Source: Rhizobium leguminosarum (GTDB taxonomy: Bacteria; Pseudomonadota; Alphaproteobacteria; Rhizobiales; Rhizobiaceae). From it: a stretch of 64,000 nt of DNA. The stretch's first letter is position 1. Every line of letters starts with the position of its first letter. Of this stretch, positions 28,299 through 38,357 are shown piece after piece. The notes under the pieces were generated by a model. That model saw nothing but the letters and a program-made list of their open reading frames with translations. It was not told where the DNA came from and ran no database searches. The translations under genes and the position numbers were made by a program. The DNA is taken from NCBI RefSeq assembly GCF_002953715.1, contig NZ_CP025012.1:1860001-1924000 (forward strand). Reading direction: 5' to 3'.

Positions 28299-31145
28299 AT
28301 GTCTCACAAAAAAATGGAATGCTCCACGGTGTGGTGGTTTTGTGCGACGGTCTCGCTTGTCGCAAACTTCGCGTTGCCAGCCTATGCGGACACCCCGTCC
28401 GTGCCCTGGCCACAAACGCAAAGCGACATGCAAGCCGAGCCCGATGTGCATTTTGGCACGCTCGCCAACGGTATGCGGTTTGCGATCATGCGCAATGTCA
28501 CGCCGCCCGGACAGGCAGCTATCCGCTTTCGCATTGGCTCCGGTTCGCTCGACGAAAACGACGACCAGCAGGGCCTGGCGCATGTTCTCGAGCACATGGC
28601 CTTCAAGGGTTCGACACATGTCGCCGAAGGGGAGATGATCCGTATCTTGCAGCGCAAGGGCTTGGCCTTTGGACCGGACACCAACGCCCATACCTCTTAT
28701 GACGAGACCGTCTATGCGCTCGATCTGCCCGAGGTCGATGCAGACACGGTTTCGACGGGCCTGATGCTGATGCGAGAAACGGCGAGCGAGCTTAGCCTCG
28801 ATGCCCGCGCTTTCGATCGCGAACGCGGCGTCATCCTGTCGGAAGAGCGGCTGCGCGATACGCCGCAGTATCGCGCGTCACTCGGAATCATGAATTCGCT
28901 GCTCGCCGGCCAGCGCGCGACCATGCGCGCGCCGATCGGTAAAGCTGACATCATCAGCAATGCGCCCGTGGACCTCGTCCGTGATTATTACCGCGCCAAT
29001 TACCGACCTGATCGGGCAACGCTGATAGTGGTGGGCGATATCGACCCCGCCGCCATGGAAATCGAAATCCGGCAGCGCTTCGGCGACTGGAAGGCGGTGG
29101 GTCCTGCGCCGACAAAAGTGGATCTTGGCGCGCTGGAGACGAAGGGCGAAAGCGCCGAGGTCATCGTCGTTCCCGGCGGCATGACCAGCATACAGATCGC
29201 CTGGACCCGTCCCTTTGACGCCGTGCCTGACACCTTCGCCAAGCGCCGCGCTGAGCTTATTGAGGATCTCGGTTTCCTGGTGCTCAAACGTCGGGTGAGC
29301 GCCATCGCCAGCAAGGCGAATGCTCCTTTCATCAGTGCGGACGTCGGCTCACAGGATCTCCTCGATTCCGCCCATGTCGTCCTGATCGCGGCGAATTCGG
29401 AGCTGGACAAATGGCAGGCGGCGCTCACGGCCATTGACCAGGAACAGCGCCGGATCCAGGAGTTCGGCGTTGCGCAGGCGGAGATCGATCGCGAAATCCG
29501 CGAATATCGCTCGGCCCTGCAGGCTGCTGCGGCCGGAGCCGCGACGCGGATGACCACCGACATTGCTTCCATGCTGGCTAGGAGCGTCGATGACGATCAA
29601 GTCTTTACCTCGCCCGCCGAAGACCTCTCGATGTTCGAGACGATGACGAACGGCGTCACGGCGGACGAGGTCAATCGGGCCCTGCAGCGTGCTTTCTCCG
29701 GCAACGGTCCGCAGGTCGTGCTACAGGCGGACCAATCACCTGAGGGCGGAGCCGACACGGTTCGGCAAGTCTATGACGCGTCAAAGGCCATTGCCGTCTC
29801 GGCACCATCCAGTGCAACTGACGTCGCCTGGCCCTACACGCATTTCGGCGAACCGGGCGCTGTGGTCGAACGCCGTGCGGTTGAAGATCTCGGCTTGACC
29901 ATGGTGCGCTTTTCCAACGGCGTACGGCTTACCGTCAAGCCAACCAAGCTGCGTGCCAACGAAGTGCTGGTGCGCGAAGATATCGGCCGCGGTCGGTTGG
30001 ACCTGCCGCCCGACCGTTCCGCCGCGATCTGGGCATCTCCGGCCGTCGTGCTGTCCGGCGTAAAGGCCTTGGATTACCAGGATATACAGAAAGCGCTGAC
30101 GGCCAACATTGTCGGCGTCGATTTCTCGGTCGGCGACAGTTCCTTCAGGTTCGACGGTCGTACACGGACTGAAGATCTTGCGACGCAGCTGCAGCTGATG
30201 AGCGCATATACCTCCGATCCCGCCTATCGCCCCGAGGCGTTCAAGCGTGTGCAGCAGGCCTATTTGAGCGGCCTCGATCAGTATGACGCGTCGCCCGGCG
30301 GCGTTGTCAGCCGCGATTTCGCAGGTCTCGTGCATTCCGGCGACCCGCGCTGGACCTTCCCCGACCGCGCGCAGTTGTCCGCCACCAAGCCAGACGATTT
30401 CGAGGCTCTGTTCCGGCCCATGGTTTCCAATGGCCCGATCGACATCACCATCGTCGGCGACGTAACGGTGGACGACGCAATCCGGCTGACGGCTGAAACC
30501 TTCGGCGCTTTGCCGCCGCGCCCGGAGACGGCGTCGAGCAACGATCGGGACGACGTGCATTTTCCGGCGACGACCGAGAAGCCCGTTTTGCAGACCCATA
30601 ACGGCAGGGCGGATAATGCCGCCGCCGCGGTAGGAGCTTCCATCGGCGATTTGCTCTCCGATCTGCCGCGGTCCTTCACCGCCAATATTGCCACCCAGAT
30701 TTTCCAAAACAGGTTGATCGACCAGTTTCGCATTGCAGAAGGAGCAAGTTATGCCCTGCAGGGCGATGTTGAACTTTCAAGGGAAGTTCGCGGCTACGGC
30801 TACGCATATTTCTACGTTGAGACCGACCCGGCAAAGGTTGCGCGCTTCTATGCACTTGTCGACGAGACCGCCAATGATCTGCGGTCGCATGACGTTTCCG
30901 AAGACGAGCTCGCGCGCGCCCGGGAACCCATCATCGAGACATTGAAGCATCAGCAGCAGAGCAACGAATATTGGATCGCATCCCTGCACCACGCTCAGGC
31001 GGATTCGCGTCGTTTGGACCGGATACGCGATAGTCTCAGCGGCTACGGCAGGGTCACCGCCGGTGATATCCGCGCCTTTGCCGCGGCCTATTTGAGCCCG
31101 GAAAAATTCTGGAAATTCGAAGTGCTGCCGGCGGTGGTACGATAG
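28299..31145 (+). CDS. secreted M16 (pitrilysin-family) zinc metalloprotease
   Basis: A 948-aa protein with signal peptide ending PAYA-DT. The inverted zinc motif HxxEH is HVLEHMAFKG, and the third ligand is expected in the helix DETVYALDLP... The N- and C-terminal halves each look like an M16 domain pair, as in PqqL-type single-chain peptidases. It degrades peptides in the periplasm. Start 28299 is preferred: the frame runs open to 28074, but there it covers a palindromic repeat. An ATG at 28314 is an alternative. No partner M16 gene lies nearby. Confidence 0.9.
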   Translation: MSHKKMECSTVWWFCATVSLVANFALPAYADTPSVPWPQTQSDMQAEPDVHFGTLANGMRFAIMRNVTPPGQAAIRFRIGSGSLDENDDQQGLAHVLEHMAFKGSTHVAEGEMIRILQRKGLAFGPDTNAHTSYDETVYALDLPEVDADTVSTGLMLMRETASELSLDARAFDRERGVILSEERLRDTPQYRASLGIMNSLLAGQRATMRAPIGKADIISNAPVDLVRDYYRANYRPDRATLIVVGDIDPAAMEIEIRQRFGDWKAVGPAPTKVDLGALETKGESAEVIVVPGGMTSIQIAWTRPFDAVPDTFAKRRAELIEDLGFLVLKRRVSAIASKANAPFISADVGSQDLLDSAHVVLIAANSELDKWQAALTAIDQEQRRIQEFGVAQAEIDREIREYRSALQAAAAGAATRMTTDIASMLARSVDDDQVFTSPAEDLSMFETMTNGVTADEVNRALQRAFSGNGPQVVLQADQSPEGGADTVRQVYDASKAIAVSAPSSATDVAWPYTHFGEPGAVVERRAVEDLGLTMVRFSNGVRLTVKPTKLRANEVLVREDIGRGRLDLPPDRSAAIWASPAVVLSGVKALDYQDIQKALTANIVGVDFSVGDSSFRFDGRTRTEDLATQLQLMSAYTSDPAYRPEAFKRVQQAYLSGLDQYDASPGGVVSRDFAGLVHSGDPRWTFPDRAQLSATKPDDFEALFRPMVSNGPIDITIVGDVTVDDAIRLTAETFGALPPRPETASSNDRDDVHFPATTEKPVLQTHNGRADNAAAAVGASIGDLLSDLPRSFTANIATQIFQNRLIDQFRIAEGASYALQGDVELSREVRGYGYAYFYVETDPAKVARFYALVDETANDLRSHDVSEDELARAREPIIETLKHQQQSNEYWIASLHHAQADSRRLDRIRDSLSGYGRVTAGDIRAFAAAYLSPEKFWKFEVLPAVVR

Positions 31146-31159
31146 GTGGTGAGCACCGC

Positions 31160-31843
31160 TCAGGAACGGCGTTTGACCACGCGCATGTTCATTTCCGAGC
31201 GAAGAGCGAAGCCCTGCGTTTCGTAGAGGGAAATGGCCGAGGTATTCGCCGCATACGCATGCAGATAGGCCGTGTCGCCGGTGGATGCGATTTCGCCGGC
31301 GACGAAACGGAAGAGCAGGGTGCCGAGGCCGCGCCCCTGGAAATCGGGATGGGTGCAAAGCCCGCTAAGCTCGGCAAAGCCAGTCTGCCGCATCCGCTGC
31401 CCGGCCATCGCCACCAGGCGGCCCTCGCTTCTGATCCCCCAGAAGCTGCCGAGGCTCTGGGCTCGCAGGGTGAACGGCCCGGGTTTGGTCAGTGTCGCCA
31501 GCGCCAGCATGTCGGCGGCATCGGTCTCCGTCAGGGGCTCGATGCGCGGATCTGAAATCCTCTCATGGGGCCGCTCGGCCACCATCTGGACCACCGATGC
31601 CTCTGTGACGACGGCTAAGCCCGGTGGAATGGCGATCGGTCCCGCCTCGACGAGGATCATGCTCCCCTCCGGCGCCGGCAGCTCCTCCAGGGCGTCGAGG
31701 CTTTCCGGCGCATCGTCGGCGGACGCCGCGAAGGGGACGATGGACGGCGGGTACCGCCGTGCCTTTTCACTGCCTTCTGCGAGATCGGCATGTGCGGTTT
31801 CCAGCGCGCTCCAGATCGGCCGGTCGAGAATATGTTTCATCAT
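31160..31843 (-). CDS. GNAT family N-acetyltransferase
   Basis: A 227-aa protein whose C-terminal half is a GNAT domain: the acetyl-CoA-binding motif A is LCTHPDFQGRGLGTLLFRF (Q/RxxGxG/A present as QGRGLG), followed by LHAYAANTSAISLYETQGF. The N-terminal half is a separate, less conserved domain. AAGGAGG precedes the double ATG at 31843. It overlaps the MarR gene stop, so regulator and enzyme are coupled. The substrate is unknown; FR47-like acyltransferases fit best. Confidence 0.88.
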   Translation of the reverse strand: MMKHILDRPIWSALETAHADLAEGSEKARRYPPSIVPFAASADDAPESLDALEELPAPEGSMILVEAGPIAIPPGLAVVTEASVVQMVAERPHERISDPRIEPLTETDAADMLALATLTKPGPFTLRAQSLGSFWGIRSEGRLVAMAGQRMRQTGFAELSGLCTHPDFQGRGLGTLLFRFVAGEIASTGDTAYLHAYAANTSAISLYETQGFALRSEMNMRVVKRRS

Positions 31844-32328
31844 GTTTCCTCCTTGACAGGGCTGCGGCGCGCAAGCGGCGCCACCGCAAGCCCGTCCTCG
31901 ATGGCGGCCAACTGTTCGAGGATCGGTCCGTCGAGATCGCCGCAGAGATCGGCAACAGCGGCGGCGATGCGTGGCCAGATCACCTTCTTCGAATAATCGA
32001 CGAGGTCCTGTCCCTTGGCGGTCAGCGAGACCAGTCTGCGACGCTGATCGTCCGGCGCCGGCTGCATGTCGACGTAACCGAGTTCGAGAAGCTGGCCGGT
32101 GGTCCGGGTTGCGCCGGGCTGGGTGATGCCCACCGCCTGCGCAAGCTCGCCGATCGTCAGCGGCCCGGCCCGGTCGATTGCAGCAAGGAACGGATACTGG
32201 CCCGCCTGGATGCCGAGACCGGCCTCGTCGATGACCTGCTGCGTATCGGCCTGCAGTCTCTCTCCGATGCGCCGCAGCCGGCTGCCCATGCACAGAAACC
32301 CCAGCGTCCGGACCACATCCTCGACCAT
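31840..32328 (-). CDS. MarR family transcriptional regulator
   Basis: A 162-aa winged-helix regulator: LTIGELAQAVGITQPGATRT is the recognition helix region and PAPDDQRRRLVSLTAKGQDL the wing of MarR proteins. It is translationally coupled to a GNAT gene (stop/start overlap) and diverges from nothing coding for 120 bp, where a TATAAC-N2-GTTATA palindrome lies over its promoter. Likely an autorepressor. Confidence 0.9.
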   Translation of the reverse strand: MVEDVVRTLGFLCMGSRLRRIGERLQADTQQVIDEAGLGIQAGQYPFLAAIDRAGPLTIGELAQAVGITQPGATRTTGQLLELGYVDMQPAPDDQRRRLVSLTAKGQDLVDYSKKVIWPRIAAAVADLCGDLDGPILEQLAAIEDGLAVAPLARRSPVKEET

Positions 32329-32356
32329 GCCGACTCCCCATTTGTATTGGATGTTA

Positions 32357-32370
32357 TATAACGTGTTATA
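32357..32370. promoter_or_regulatory. candidate MarR operator
   Basis: TATAAC-GT-GTTATA, perfect 6-bp arms, 29 bp upstream of the marR start. It lies in an AT-rich patch that also looks like a promoter -10 region. Confidence 0.55.
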
Positions 32371-32446
32371 GATTAAATGGCAAATTCTGCTGCGAAAGAG
32401 GTCGGCAGATGAGGACAGGGCAAGGCGGCCCGAGCAAGTGCCTCGA

Positions 32447-33613
32447 TCAGCCCCGCCATTTCCTAGCCATCAGCAACACCGCCAGCACGGAGCTGAGCAG
32501 GCCAAGGGACAATGGCAGACCCTGATGTCCGATCAGTTGCATCGCCAGTCCTGTCGCGGGTGAGCCGACAATGCCGCCGATGCCCCATACCAAGGCGAAG
32601 GCCGCGTTACCGGCGATCAGGGCCTGGCCGGTGAAACGCTCGCCGAGCTGGATCAGCGACAGGGTGTAGATCCCGAACGAGACCCCGCCCCAGACGAAAA
32701 ACAGCGGCCAGATGAGCCACGTGGTGAAGACCGACGGCAGCAGCAGGCAGCCGGCCAGGCAAGCCAGGATGCAGAATAACATCATCCGCGTCGAGCCGAA
32801 CCGCTCGGCCACGCGCCCGAGCAAAATCTGCAGCACGGCATTGCCGGCGATGAAGCAGGTGATGAGCGACGCGATGCGTCCCTCGGCGCTGCCGAGTGCT
32901 GCGCCATAGACCGCGAACAAGGAAAGCAGGATCTGCTCGAAGGCGGCAGCCGTGAAAACCGCAAACAGCAGCAGCGGCGCCAATGCGAAGAAGCCGCCGA
33001 CCGATGTTGCCTCGCCTTCGTCAGGCATCTCGGGCAGGCGAGGGGCGACGGCAAGCACGATCAGGCCGCAGAGAAGAAAGGCCGTGATGCCGATCATGAA
33101 GGGCGGCCATCCCTCGCTGCCGGCGAGGCCGAGCGACAGCGGGCCGATGGCGAAGCCACCCGAAACGACCGATGAATAGAGGCCCATGATCCGACCCCGG
33201 CGTGGCGCCGGCGTGATCGAAATCAGCCAGGTTTCGCTGATCACGTAGAGCGGATTGGCGAAGAAGCCGAGCAGGAAGCGCAGCGGCATCCAGGCCGAGA
33301 TCTCCTGCATCCAGGCAATCGTAATCAGGGTGAGGGCGGCCAGGATCGAACACAGGATCGCCAGCCGCGCCCCGCCCACACGCCGCGACAGCGCCGGTAT
33401 GAAGGGCGCGGATAGGATAAAACCCAACGGCGTCATCGCCGCCGACAGGCCGATCAGGCCCGATGTCGTTCCCTGCCGCTCCAGGATGAAGCTGAGCAGC
33501 GGATAGGTCAGCCCCTGTGCCACGGCGAATACCATGACGGTCGCGATGATGCCCGCCATCGCGGCCCATGGGATCCGATCCGCGCGCGCTGATGTGATGC
33601 TTTCGGCAGTCAT
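32447..33613 (-). CDS. MFS transporter
   Basis: A 388-aa protein with about 12 hydrophobic segments and MFS features: RVGGARLAILCSILAA after helix 2 and GRIMGLYSSVVSGGFAIGPL at helix 4-5. MFS proteins of this subgroup (YcaD-like) are mostly uncharacterised exporters or sugar/drug transporters. Same strand as the MarR gene, 118 bp further upstream, so it is probably transcribed separately. An imperfect hairpin (TTGAGG/CCTCAA, 33641-33662) lies upstream of its start. Confidence 0.88.
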   Translation of the reverse strand: MTAESITSARADRIPWAAMAGIIATVMVFAVAQGLTYPLLSFILERQGTTSGLIGLSAAMTPLGFILSAPFIPALSRRVGGARLAILCSILAALTLITIAWMQEISAWMPLRFLLGFFANPLYVISETWLISITPAPRRGRIMGLYSSVVSGGFAIGPLSLGLAGSEGWPPFMIGITAFLLCGLIVLAVAPRLPEMPDEGEATSVGGFFALAPLLLFAVFTAAAFEQILLSLFAVYGAALGSAEGRIASLITCFIAGNAVLQILLGRVAERFGSTRMMLFCILACLAGCLLLPSVFTTWLIWPLFFVWGGVSFGIYTLSLIQLGERFTGQALIAGNAAFALVWGIGGIVGSPATGLAMQLIGHQGLPLSLGLLSSVLAVLLMARKWRG

Positions 33614-33829
33614 GCAGATGTCCTCGTCAGACCGTATGGTTTGAGGGGCCGGGGAGCCTCAACGTCAAAGAGGATGAATTCTGCAGGAGCCGGGGAGCGT
33701 CGTACTTAAGTTTTCCCAAAAAGTTCTCAAAAACGTCCAAAGGGACTAAACAGGTCAGCATCGCATTTTGCCCCGACCGCAAGCCCTCACCACCGCAATT
33801 TCAGCCGGACATCATCGGGACTACAGCAA

Positions 33830-34736
33830 ATGACCGCCTCACTTTCCTTTCTCGGCCTTCCCGATCGCCTCGCCGATGGGCGTTTGCCCCGTGTGGTGAT
33901 CTTCGCAGCCGCTCACGGCAGCACCTATCCCGGCAAGGACAGCAGCGGCTACGCTCTGGCCGCTGATGCCATCCGCGCTGCGAGCCAGGACGATGCCCCG
34001 CTCGTCGAGCACTGGGATTTCAATCTCGGCGGCCCGCTGTTCGACGGCAGGCCGGTTTCCTGCATCGACGCCGGCGACATCCCAACCACCCTGCATGACA
34101 ATGCCGGCAACCGAGCCCGGATCGAGGCGAAGACGCGCGATGTCCTGTCAATGCCCGCCGTTCCGATCCTAGTCGGCGGCGATTGTTCCGTGACCATTCC
34201 CTTCCTCGCCGGCTTTGCGGATCACGGGCCGGTCTGGATCTTGCAGATCGACGCCCATATCGACTGGCGCGACGAGGTGCATGGCGAGCGTCACGGCTAT
34301 TCGAGCCCTATGCGTCGGGCGAGCGAGATGCCGCATGTCGTCGGCATGGTCCAGGTCGGCCTCCGCAGCGTCGGCAGCGCACGCCTCGCCGACATCGAAG
34401 CGGCGCGGGGCTACGGCAGCCGCTTCGTGACCGCCCGCGAAATTCACGCCGAGGGGGCCGAAGCCGCTCTCCGGCATATTCCTGAAGGAGCGCGGGTCAT
34501 CGTCACCCTCGACTGCGACAGCCTCGATCCCAGCATCGTGCCGGGCGGCGCGTACGCCCGGCGGCCTCACTTACACTGAGGTGATCGACCTAATCGCGGG
34601 CCTCGGCAGGCGGGCCAGAATCGCAGGATTCGACCTTGTCGAGCTCTATCCTCCTGCCGACATTGATGGCCTCTCGGCTCTGACCGCCGCGCGCCTTCTG
34701 GTCAATGCGGTCGGCGCCATCGTCCGGCAAGATTGA
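33830..34736 (+). pseudogene. arginase/agmatinase family protein, frameshifted near the C-terminus
   Basis: The first frame gives ureohydrolase motifs: VGGDCSVTIPFL, QIDAHIDWRDEVHGERHGYSS and TLDCDSLDPSIVPG, then stops at 34579. The remaining C-terminus (ARTPGGLTYTEVIDLIAGLG ... LLVNAVGAIVRQD) is intact in another frame and ends at 34736. The slip falls at about 34546-34556, where a few bases next to PGGLTY are lost. The first metal motif is GGDCS, with Cys where GGDHS has a manganese-ligand His. The enzyme should hydrolyse a guanidino compound. Either a recent pseudogene or a sequence error. Confidence 0.8.
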
Positions 34737-34788
34737 AACCCTGCTTCCTCTGGTAGCAAGCAGTGCATGGTGCGGTGCGTTTTCGCTT

Positions 34789-35448
34789 CTAGGCGACCTT
34801 GCCCAGACGAGGCTCCGTCCCGGCCAGTAGCCGCCGAATGTTGGCGCGATGGCGGGCAATCACGTAAATGCCGCCTGTGATCACCAACAGCCGATAGGGC
34901 AGCGGCTGCTCCAAGCCGCAGACGAGAGTGATGGCCGTCAACGCCGCCAGCATCGAACTCAGGGAAACAATCCGGAAGGCCGCCAGCGCAACGCCAAAAA
35001 CCGCCACAGCGCCCAAACCTACGGGCCATGACATCGCCAGCAACACGCCAAGCCCCGTGGCAACCGACTTACCTCCGGTAAAGGTGAGCCAGACCGAACG
35101 GCCATGCCCTAACAACACGGCAAGTCCCGCCAGGCAAACAGCCCAAGGCTCTAAGCTTTGCGGATCAAGCGCTGTCGGTGGCGTGCCCGATGAGACTGTC
35201 GAGAACCAAGGGTAAAACCAGCGGGCAAAGACGACTGCTCCCACACCTTTCAGGACATCGACCAGAAGCACCACCAATGCAGGCCATTTGCCGAGCGTTC
35301 GCAATACGTTCGTTGCTCCGGTGGATTTGGAGCCATGATCCCGGATATCGATGCCCTTGAGCAGTTTGCCCGCCAGATAGCCCGAGGGTGTGGAGCCGAG
35401 GAGATAAGCGATCGCCAATCCAACCGCACCCCCTATCCAGAAAACCAT
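34789..35448 (-). CDS. plsY: acyl-phosphate glycerol-3-phosphate acyltransferase family protein
   Basis: A 219-aa polytopic PlsY-family protein. The three conserved loops are visible: LGSTPSGYLAGKLLKGIDIR, HGSKSTGATNVLRTLGKW (glycerol-3-phosphate site) and FTGGKSVATGLGVLL. It transfers the acyl group of acyl-phosphate to glycerol-3-phosphate in phospholipid synthesis. ATG 35448 sits 7 bases after GAGG; a GTG 9 bases earlier would also be possible. It may be a second copy, since rhizobia usually have plsY elsewhere; paralogy cannot be tested here. Confidence 0.88.
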   Translation of the reverse strand: MVFWIGGAVGLAIAYLLGSTPSGYLAGKLLKGIDIRDHGSKSTGATNVLRTLGKWPALVVLLVDVLKGVGAVVFARWFYPWFSTVSSGTPPTALDPQSLEPWAVCLAGLAVLLGHGRSVWLTFTGGKSVATGLGVLLAMSWPVGLGAVAVFGVALAAFRIVSLSSMLAALTAITLVCGLEQPLPYRLLVITGGIYVIARHRANIRRLLAGTEPRLGKVA

Positions 35449-35597
35449 GGGAGTCACCTCGATGCACTATTTTCAGGCAGCCATCATTTGGTCGTCACCG
35501 CCATCAGCCATTGGCACATGATTTACACTGCTCGCGTCCGCGATGCCACGCGGCCTAAGCGGACGAACAGTTCCATCAAAGCTTTAAAGACTCTAGG

Positions 35598-37115
35598 ATG
35601 CGCCTCATGCAGGGATCGCGTTATGCCTTTGGACCATTCGTGCTTGATCCGACTAAGGGGACGCTTCTTCGGAACGATGATCCCGTTGCCGTCGGCCACC
35701 GCGGAGTAAAGCTGCTTGCAGCGCTTGTCGGGCGGCCCGGCGAAATCTTGGGGAAGGCCGAGTTGATGGATGCGGCGTGGCCGGGCAGGGCGGTCGAGGA
35801 AGGCAACCTCACCGTCCAGATCGCGCAGCTGCGCAAGTTGCTCGGTCCGACCGGCGACGGCGGCGAATGGATCTCCACGGTGCCGCGCGTGGGCTACCGC
35901 TTCACAGGGGCCATCAACCAGCTTGGCGGCGTGAAGCGAAAAGCTTTGCCGCTGCCTGACAAACCATCGATAGCAGTGCTGCCGTTCCTGAATATCAGCA
36001 ACGATCCCGAGCAGGAATCCTTCGCGGACGGGCTGACCGAGGACCTGATCACCGACTTGTCCAGAATGCCGGGCCTGTTCGTCATCGCCCGCAGCTCGGC
36101 CTTCGCCTATAAGGGAAAGGCCAGAGACGTAGGCGAGATCGCCGAGGAGCTCGGCGTGCGCTACCTGCTGGAGGGAAGCGCAAGACGCGTAGCAGGGCAC
36201 GTGCGCGTCAACGCCAAGCTGGTCGATGCGGCAAGTGGCGATCATCTATGGGCGGAACGCTTCGATCGCAGCCTCGACGATATCTTTGCCGTTCAGGACG
36301 AGGTCACCGGCAAGATCGTCGAAGCGCTGCTCGGGCGGCTGCGCGCAGCACCATCGCGCAATCGGCCCAAAAATCTCGAGGCTTACGATCTCTGCGTGCG
36401 GGCGCGCAGGCTGATGGATGATACGCCGCAGGCGGCGCGGGAAGCGCATCTGATGCTGACGCGCGCGATTTCCCTCGATCCCGACTATGCCGAGGCCTAT
36501 CGCTGGCTTGCCATGAACCACTGGATGGGAGAGGTGCATTCCGGCGGACCAACGCAACCCACCCGCAGCCTTGCTTTGGAGCTGGCACGCAAAGCGGTCG
36601 CGATCGATCCCAATGATGCCGGCTGCCGCTGGATTTTGGCTTACCTGCTTGCCTATGAGCGTAGCTTTGCCGAAGCGGATGCGGAATTCGCCAAGGCGAT
36701 CGAAATCGATCCGAACGAGGCCGACACCTTTGCGGCACTATCCGACATTGCGGTCCTGGCCGGGCGGGTCGGGGAGGGCCTTGAGCATATCGCCAAGGCC
36801 TTCCGGCTGAACCCGTTTCCGGCAAGCTGGTACTATCTGACGCTAGGCCAGGCGCAATATGCCGCCGGCCAATACGTAACCGCCGTCGAGACGCTGCGCA
36901 GGGACGAGACCTTTCGGACAAGCTCACGCCGTTTCCTGGCGGCAAGTCTTGCCCAACTCGGCCGGCTCGACGAGGCGCGCGCCGAGGCCGAACTGTTCCT
37001 CGTCGCCAACCCGCATTTTTCAACCCGCCACTGGGCGGAGACCGAGCCATTCCGCGACGCTCGGACGCTTGAGCATTTTATTGACGGCTACCGCAAGGCG
37101 GGACTTCCGGAGTGA
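35598..37115 (+). CDS. winged-helix / TolB-like / TPR regulator
   Basis: A 505-aa cytoplasmic protein. Residues 1-110 are an OmpR-type winged helix (GRPGEILGKAELMDAAWPG, STVPRVGYRFTG). Residues about 120-250 form the TolB/FlgO-like domain seen in adenylate-cyclase-like proteins (SIAVLPFLNISNDPEQESFA, LVDAASGDHLWAERFDRSL). Residues about 290-490 are TPR repeats (AISLDPDYAEAYRWLAMN, AIEIDPNEADTFAALSDI). Such proteins are common in rhizobia, often as regulators with protein-partner sensing; the target is unknown. No receiver domain or membrane helix is seen. Confidence 0.85.
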   Translation: MRLMQGSRYAFGPFVLDPTKGTLLRNDDPVAVGHRGVKLLAALVGRPGEILGKAELMDAAWPGRAVEEGNLTVQIAQLRKLLGPTGDGGEWISTVPRVGYRFTGAINQLGGVKRKALPLPDKPSIAVLPFLNISNDPEQESFADGLTEDLITDLSRMPGLFVIARSSAFAYKGKARDVGEIAEELGVRYLLEGSARRVAGHVRVNAKLVDAASGDHLWAERFDRSLDDIFAVQDEVTGKIVEALLGRLRAAPSRNRPKNLEAYDLCVRARRLMDDTPQAAREAHLMLTRAISLDPDYAEAYRWLAMNHWMGEVHSGGPTQPTRSLALELARKAVAIDPNDAGCRWILAYLLAYERSFAEADAEFAKAIEIDPNEADTFAALSDIAVLAGRVGEGLEHIAKAFRLNPFPASWYYLTLGQAQYAAGQYVTAVETLRRDETFRTSSRRFLAASLAQLGRLDEARAEAELFLVANPHFSTRHWAETEPFRDARTLEHFIDGYRKAGLPE

Positions 37116-37144
37116 CGCCGGCGCGCCTCGAAGACGGCTCGATG

Positions 37145-37672
37145 TTAGACGGTGCCGGGCCGCGCGGTCGATTGGCTCGCGAAAGACAAAAAATCCTCTT
37201 CGGCGGTGGGCAGTTTTCCGTTTGGGGTCAGGTCGTCGACAGCCTTGGGAAGATCGCGCTTCAGTCGCCCAAGAATCTCTTGATGAGAAAGGCCGGTATT
37301 GGCAGCGATCTCGTTGAGAACCTCCGGACCTAGTGCTTCCGCGAGCTGGCCGTCATCGATGTCGGCATTCGGACCGGGCTGTACCCACGACTCCACCTTG
37401 TCACCGTGACCATTCTGCTGAAACGTCTTCAGCAGGTCGCCCAGACCGCCGCTGACGATACCGCCGGATGTCAGCCCGCCGAGAAGACCGCCGAGACCGC
37501 CCGAGCCGCCCAGTCCGCCGAGAAGGCCCCCCAGCCCGCCGGGCTGCTGGTTTCCTGCGCCAGCCTGCTGAGGGTTCTGGATGCCCCGCAGGAGCTCCCC
37601 GATCTTGTCTCTGTTTTGGTAGCCGGCAACGGCAAGCACGGCGAGAAGCGCCTTCAATTGACCGCTCATCAT
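37145..37672 (-). CDS. YidB family (DUF937) protein
   Basis: A 175-aa protein with a Gly/Leu-rich centre (GGLGGLLGGLGGSGGLGG) and a C-terminal helical domain with LAEALGPEVLNEIAANTGLS and HQEILGRLKRDLPKAVDDLT, typical of YidB. Function of the family is unknown. Start ATGATG at 37672 follows GGAGG. The low-complexity glycine repeat is a plausible site for length variation. Confidence 0.8.
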   Translation of the reverse strand: MMSGQLKALLAVLAVAGYQNRDKIGELLRGIQNPQQAGAGNQQPGGLGGLLGGLGGSGGLGGLLGGLTSGGIVSGGLGDLLKTFQQNGHGDKVESWVQPGPNADIDDGQLAEALGPEVLNEIAANTGLSHQEILGRLKRDLPKAVDDLTPNGKLPTAEEDFLSFASQSTARPGTV

Positions 37673-37832
37673 GATGAATCCTCCTATGGTGCCTATGCAG
37701 CGCGGCGCGCTGCATGGACGCAATGTCCAGCGTGCTCAAAGGTTCCGCGCCGGTTTGGAAACAGGGCCGCGCCGTCCGCATTCGTTCGCGGCCTCGAAGA
37801 CCCTGCCGTCCGCCTCATTGCTCAAGCAGCGG

Positions 37833-38174
37833 TCAGATTTCCGGGCAGCCGCGCCGGTTTGCAAAGGTCATTCGTTCCGGTCCACGGCGCGTCATCCCTT
37901 GCACAACGATACTGCGGGGAGACATGCGCACGATCTGCGCCCTGCGAAGTCCTTCGCCGCGTGCGATGTCGAGAGCGTCGTCTGGATCGCATCCTCGCGG
38001 TCCGCGCCGGTCATATCCGTCATATCGGTCACGGTCGCGATCACGGTCGTAAACGCCAACGCCACCGGGGCCGACACGCAACTCCAATTCCTGCGCCGCC
38101 GAGATCGTTGGCGAGATCGTTAACCCAGTTATCGCGGCCAAGCCGACCAGTACGAACTGAAGAGATTTCCGCAT
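37833..38174 (-). CDS. small secreted protein with Asp/Arg-rich centre
   Basis: A 113-aa protein with signal peptide (MRKSLQFVLVGLAAITGLTI... ending ISA-AQ). The mature part has VYDRDRDRDRYDGYDRRGPR, then CDPDDALDIARGEGLRRAQI and a C-terminal IVVQGMTRRGPERMTFANR. The second half resembles short periplasmic domains common in Rhizobiales with two conserved Cys. Function unknown. Confidence 0.7.
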   Translation of the reverse strand: MRKSLQFVLVGLAAITGLTISPTISAAQELELRVGPGGVGVYDRDRDRDRYDGYDRRGPRGCDPDDALDIARGEGLRRAQIVRMSPRSIVVQGMTRRGPERMTFANRRGCPEI

Positions 38175-38357
38175 GAGTTCCTCCCACGTTGCTGTGCCAT
38201 CGTAACGACAACATCGACGTGCGAGTTTTGTTCCTTGAGATGGGGCCCGCGCTGCGGGTGTCAGTCAGTCGGTATCGTTACAGCGTGATAGCCTGCGGAA
38301 TTGTTGCAGCGCCATTGCGCCTGAAAAGACGCACGGCGCTGCAAGAGATCACTCGCT

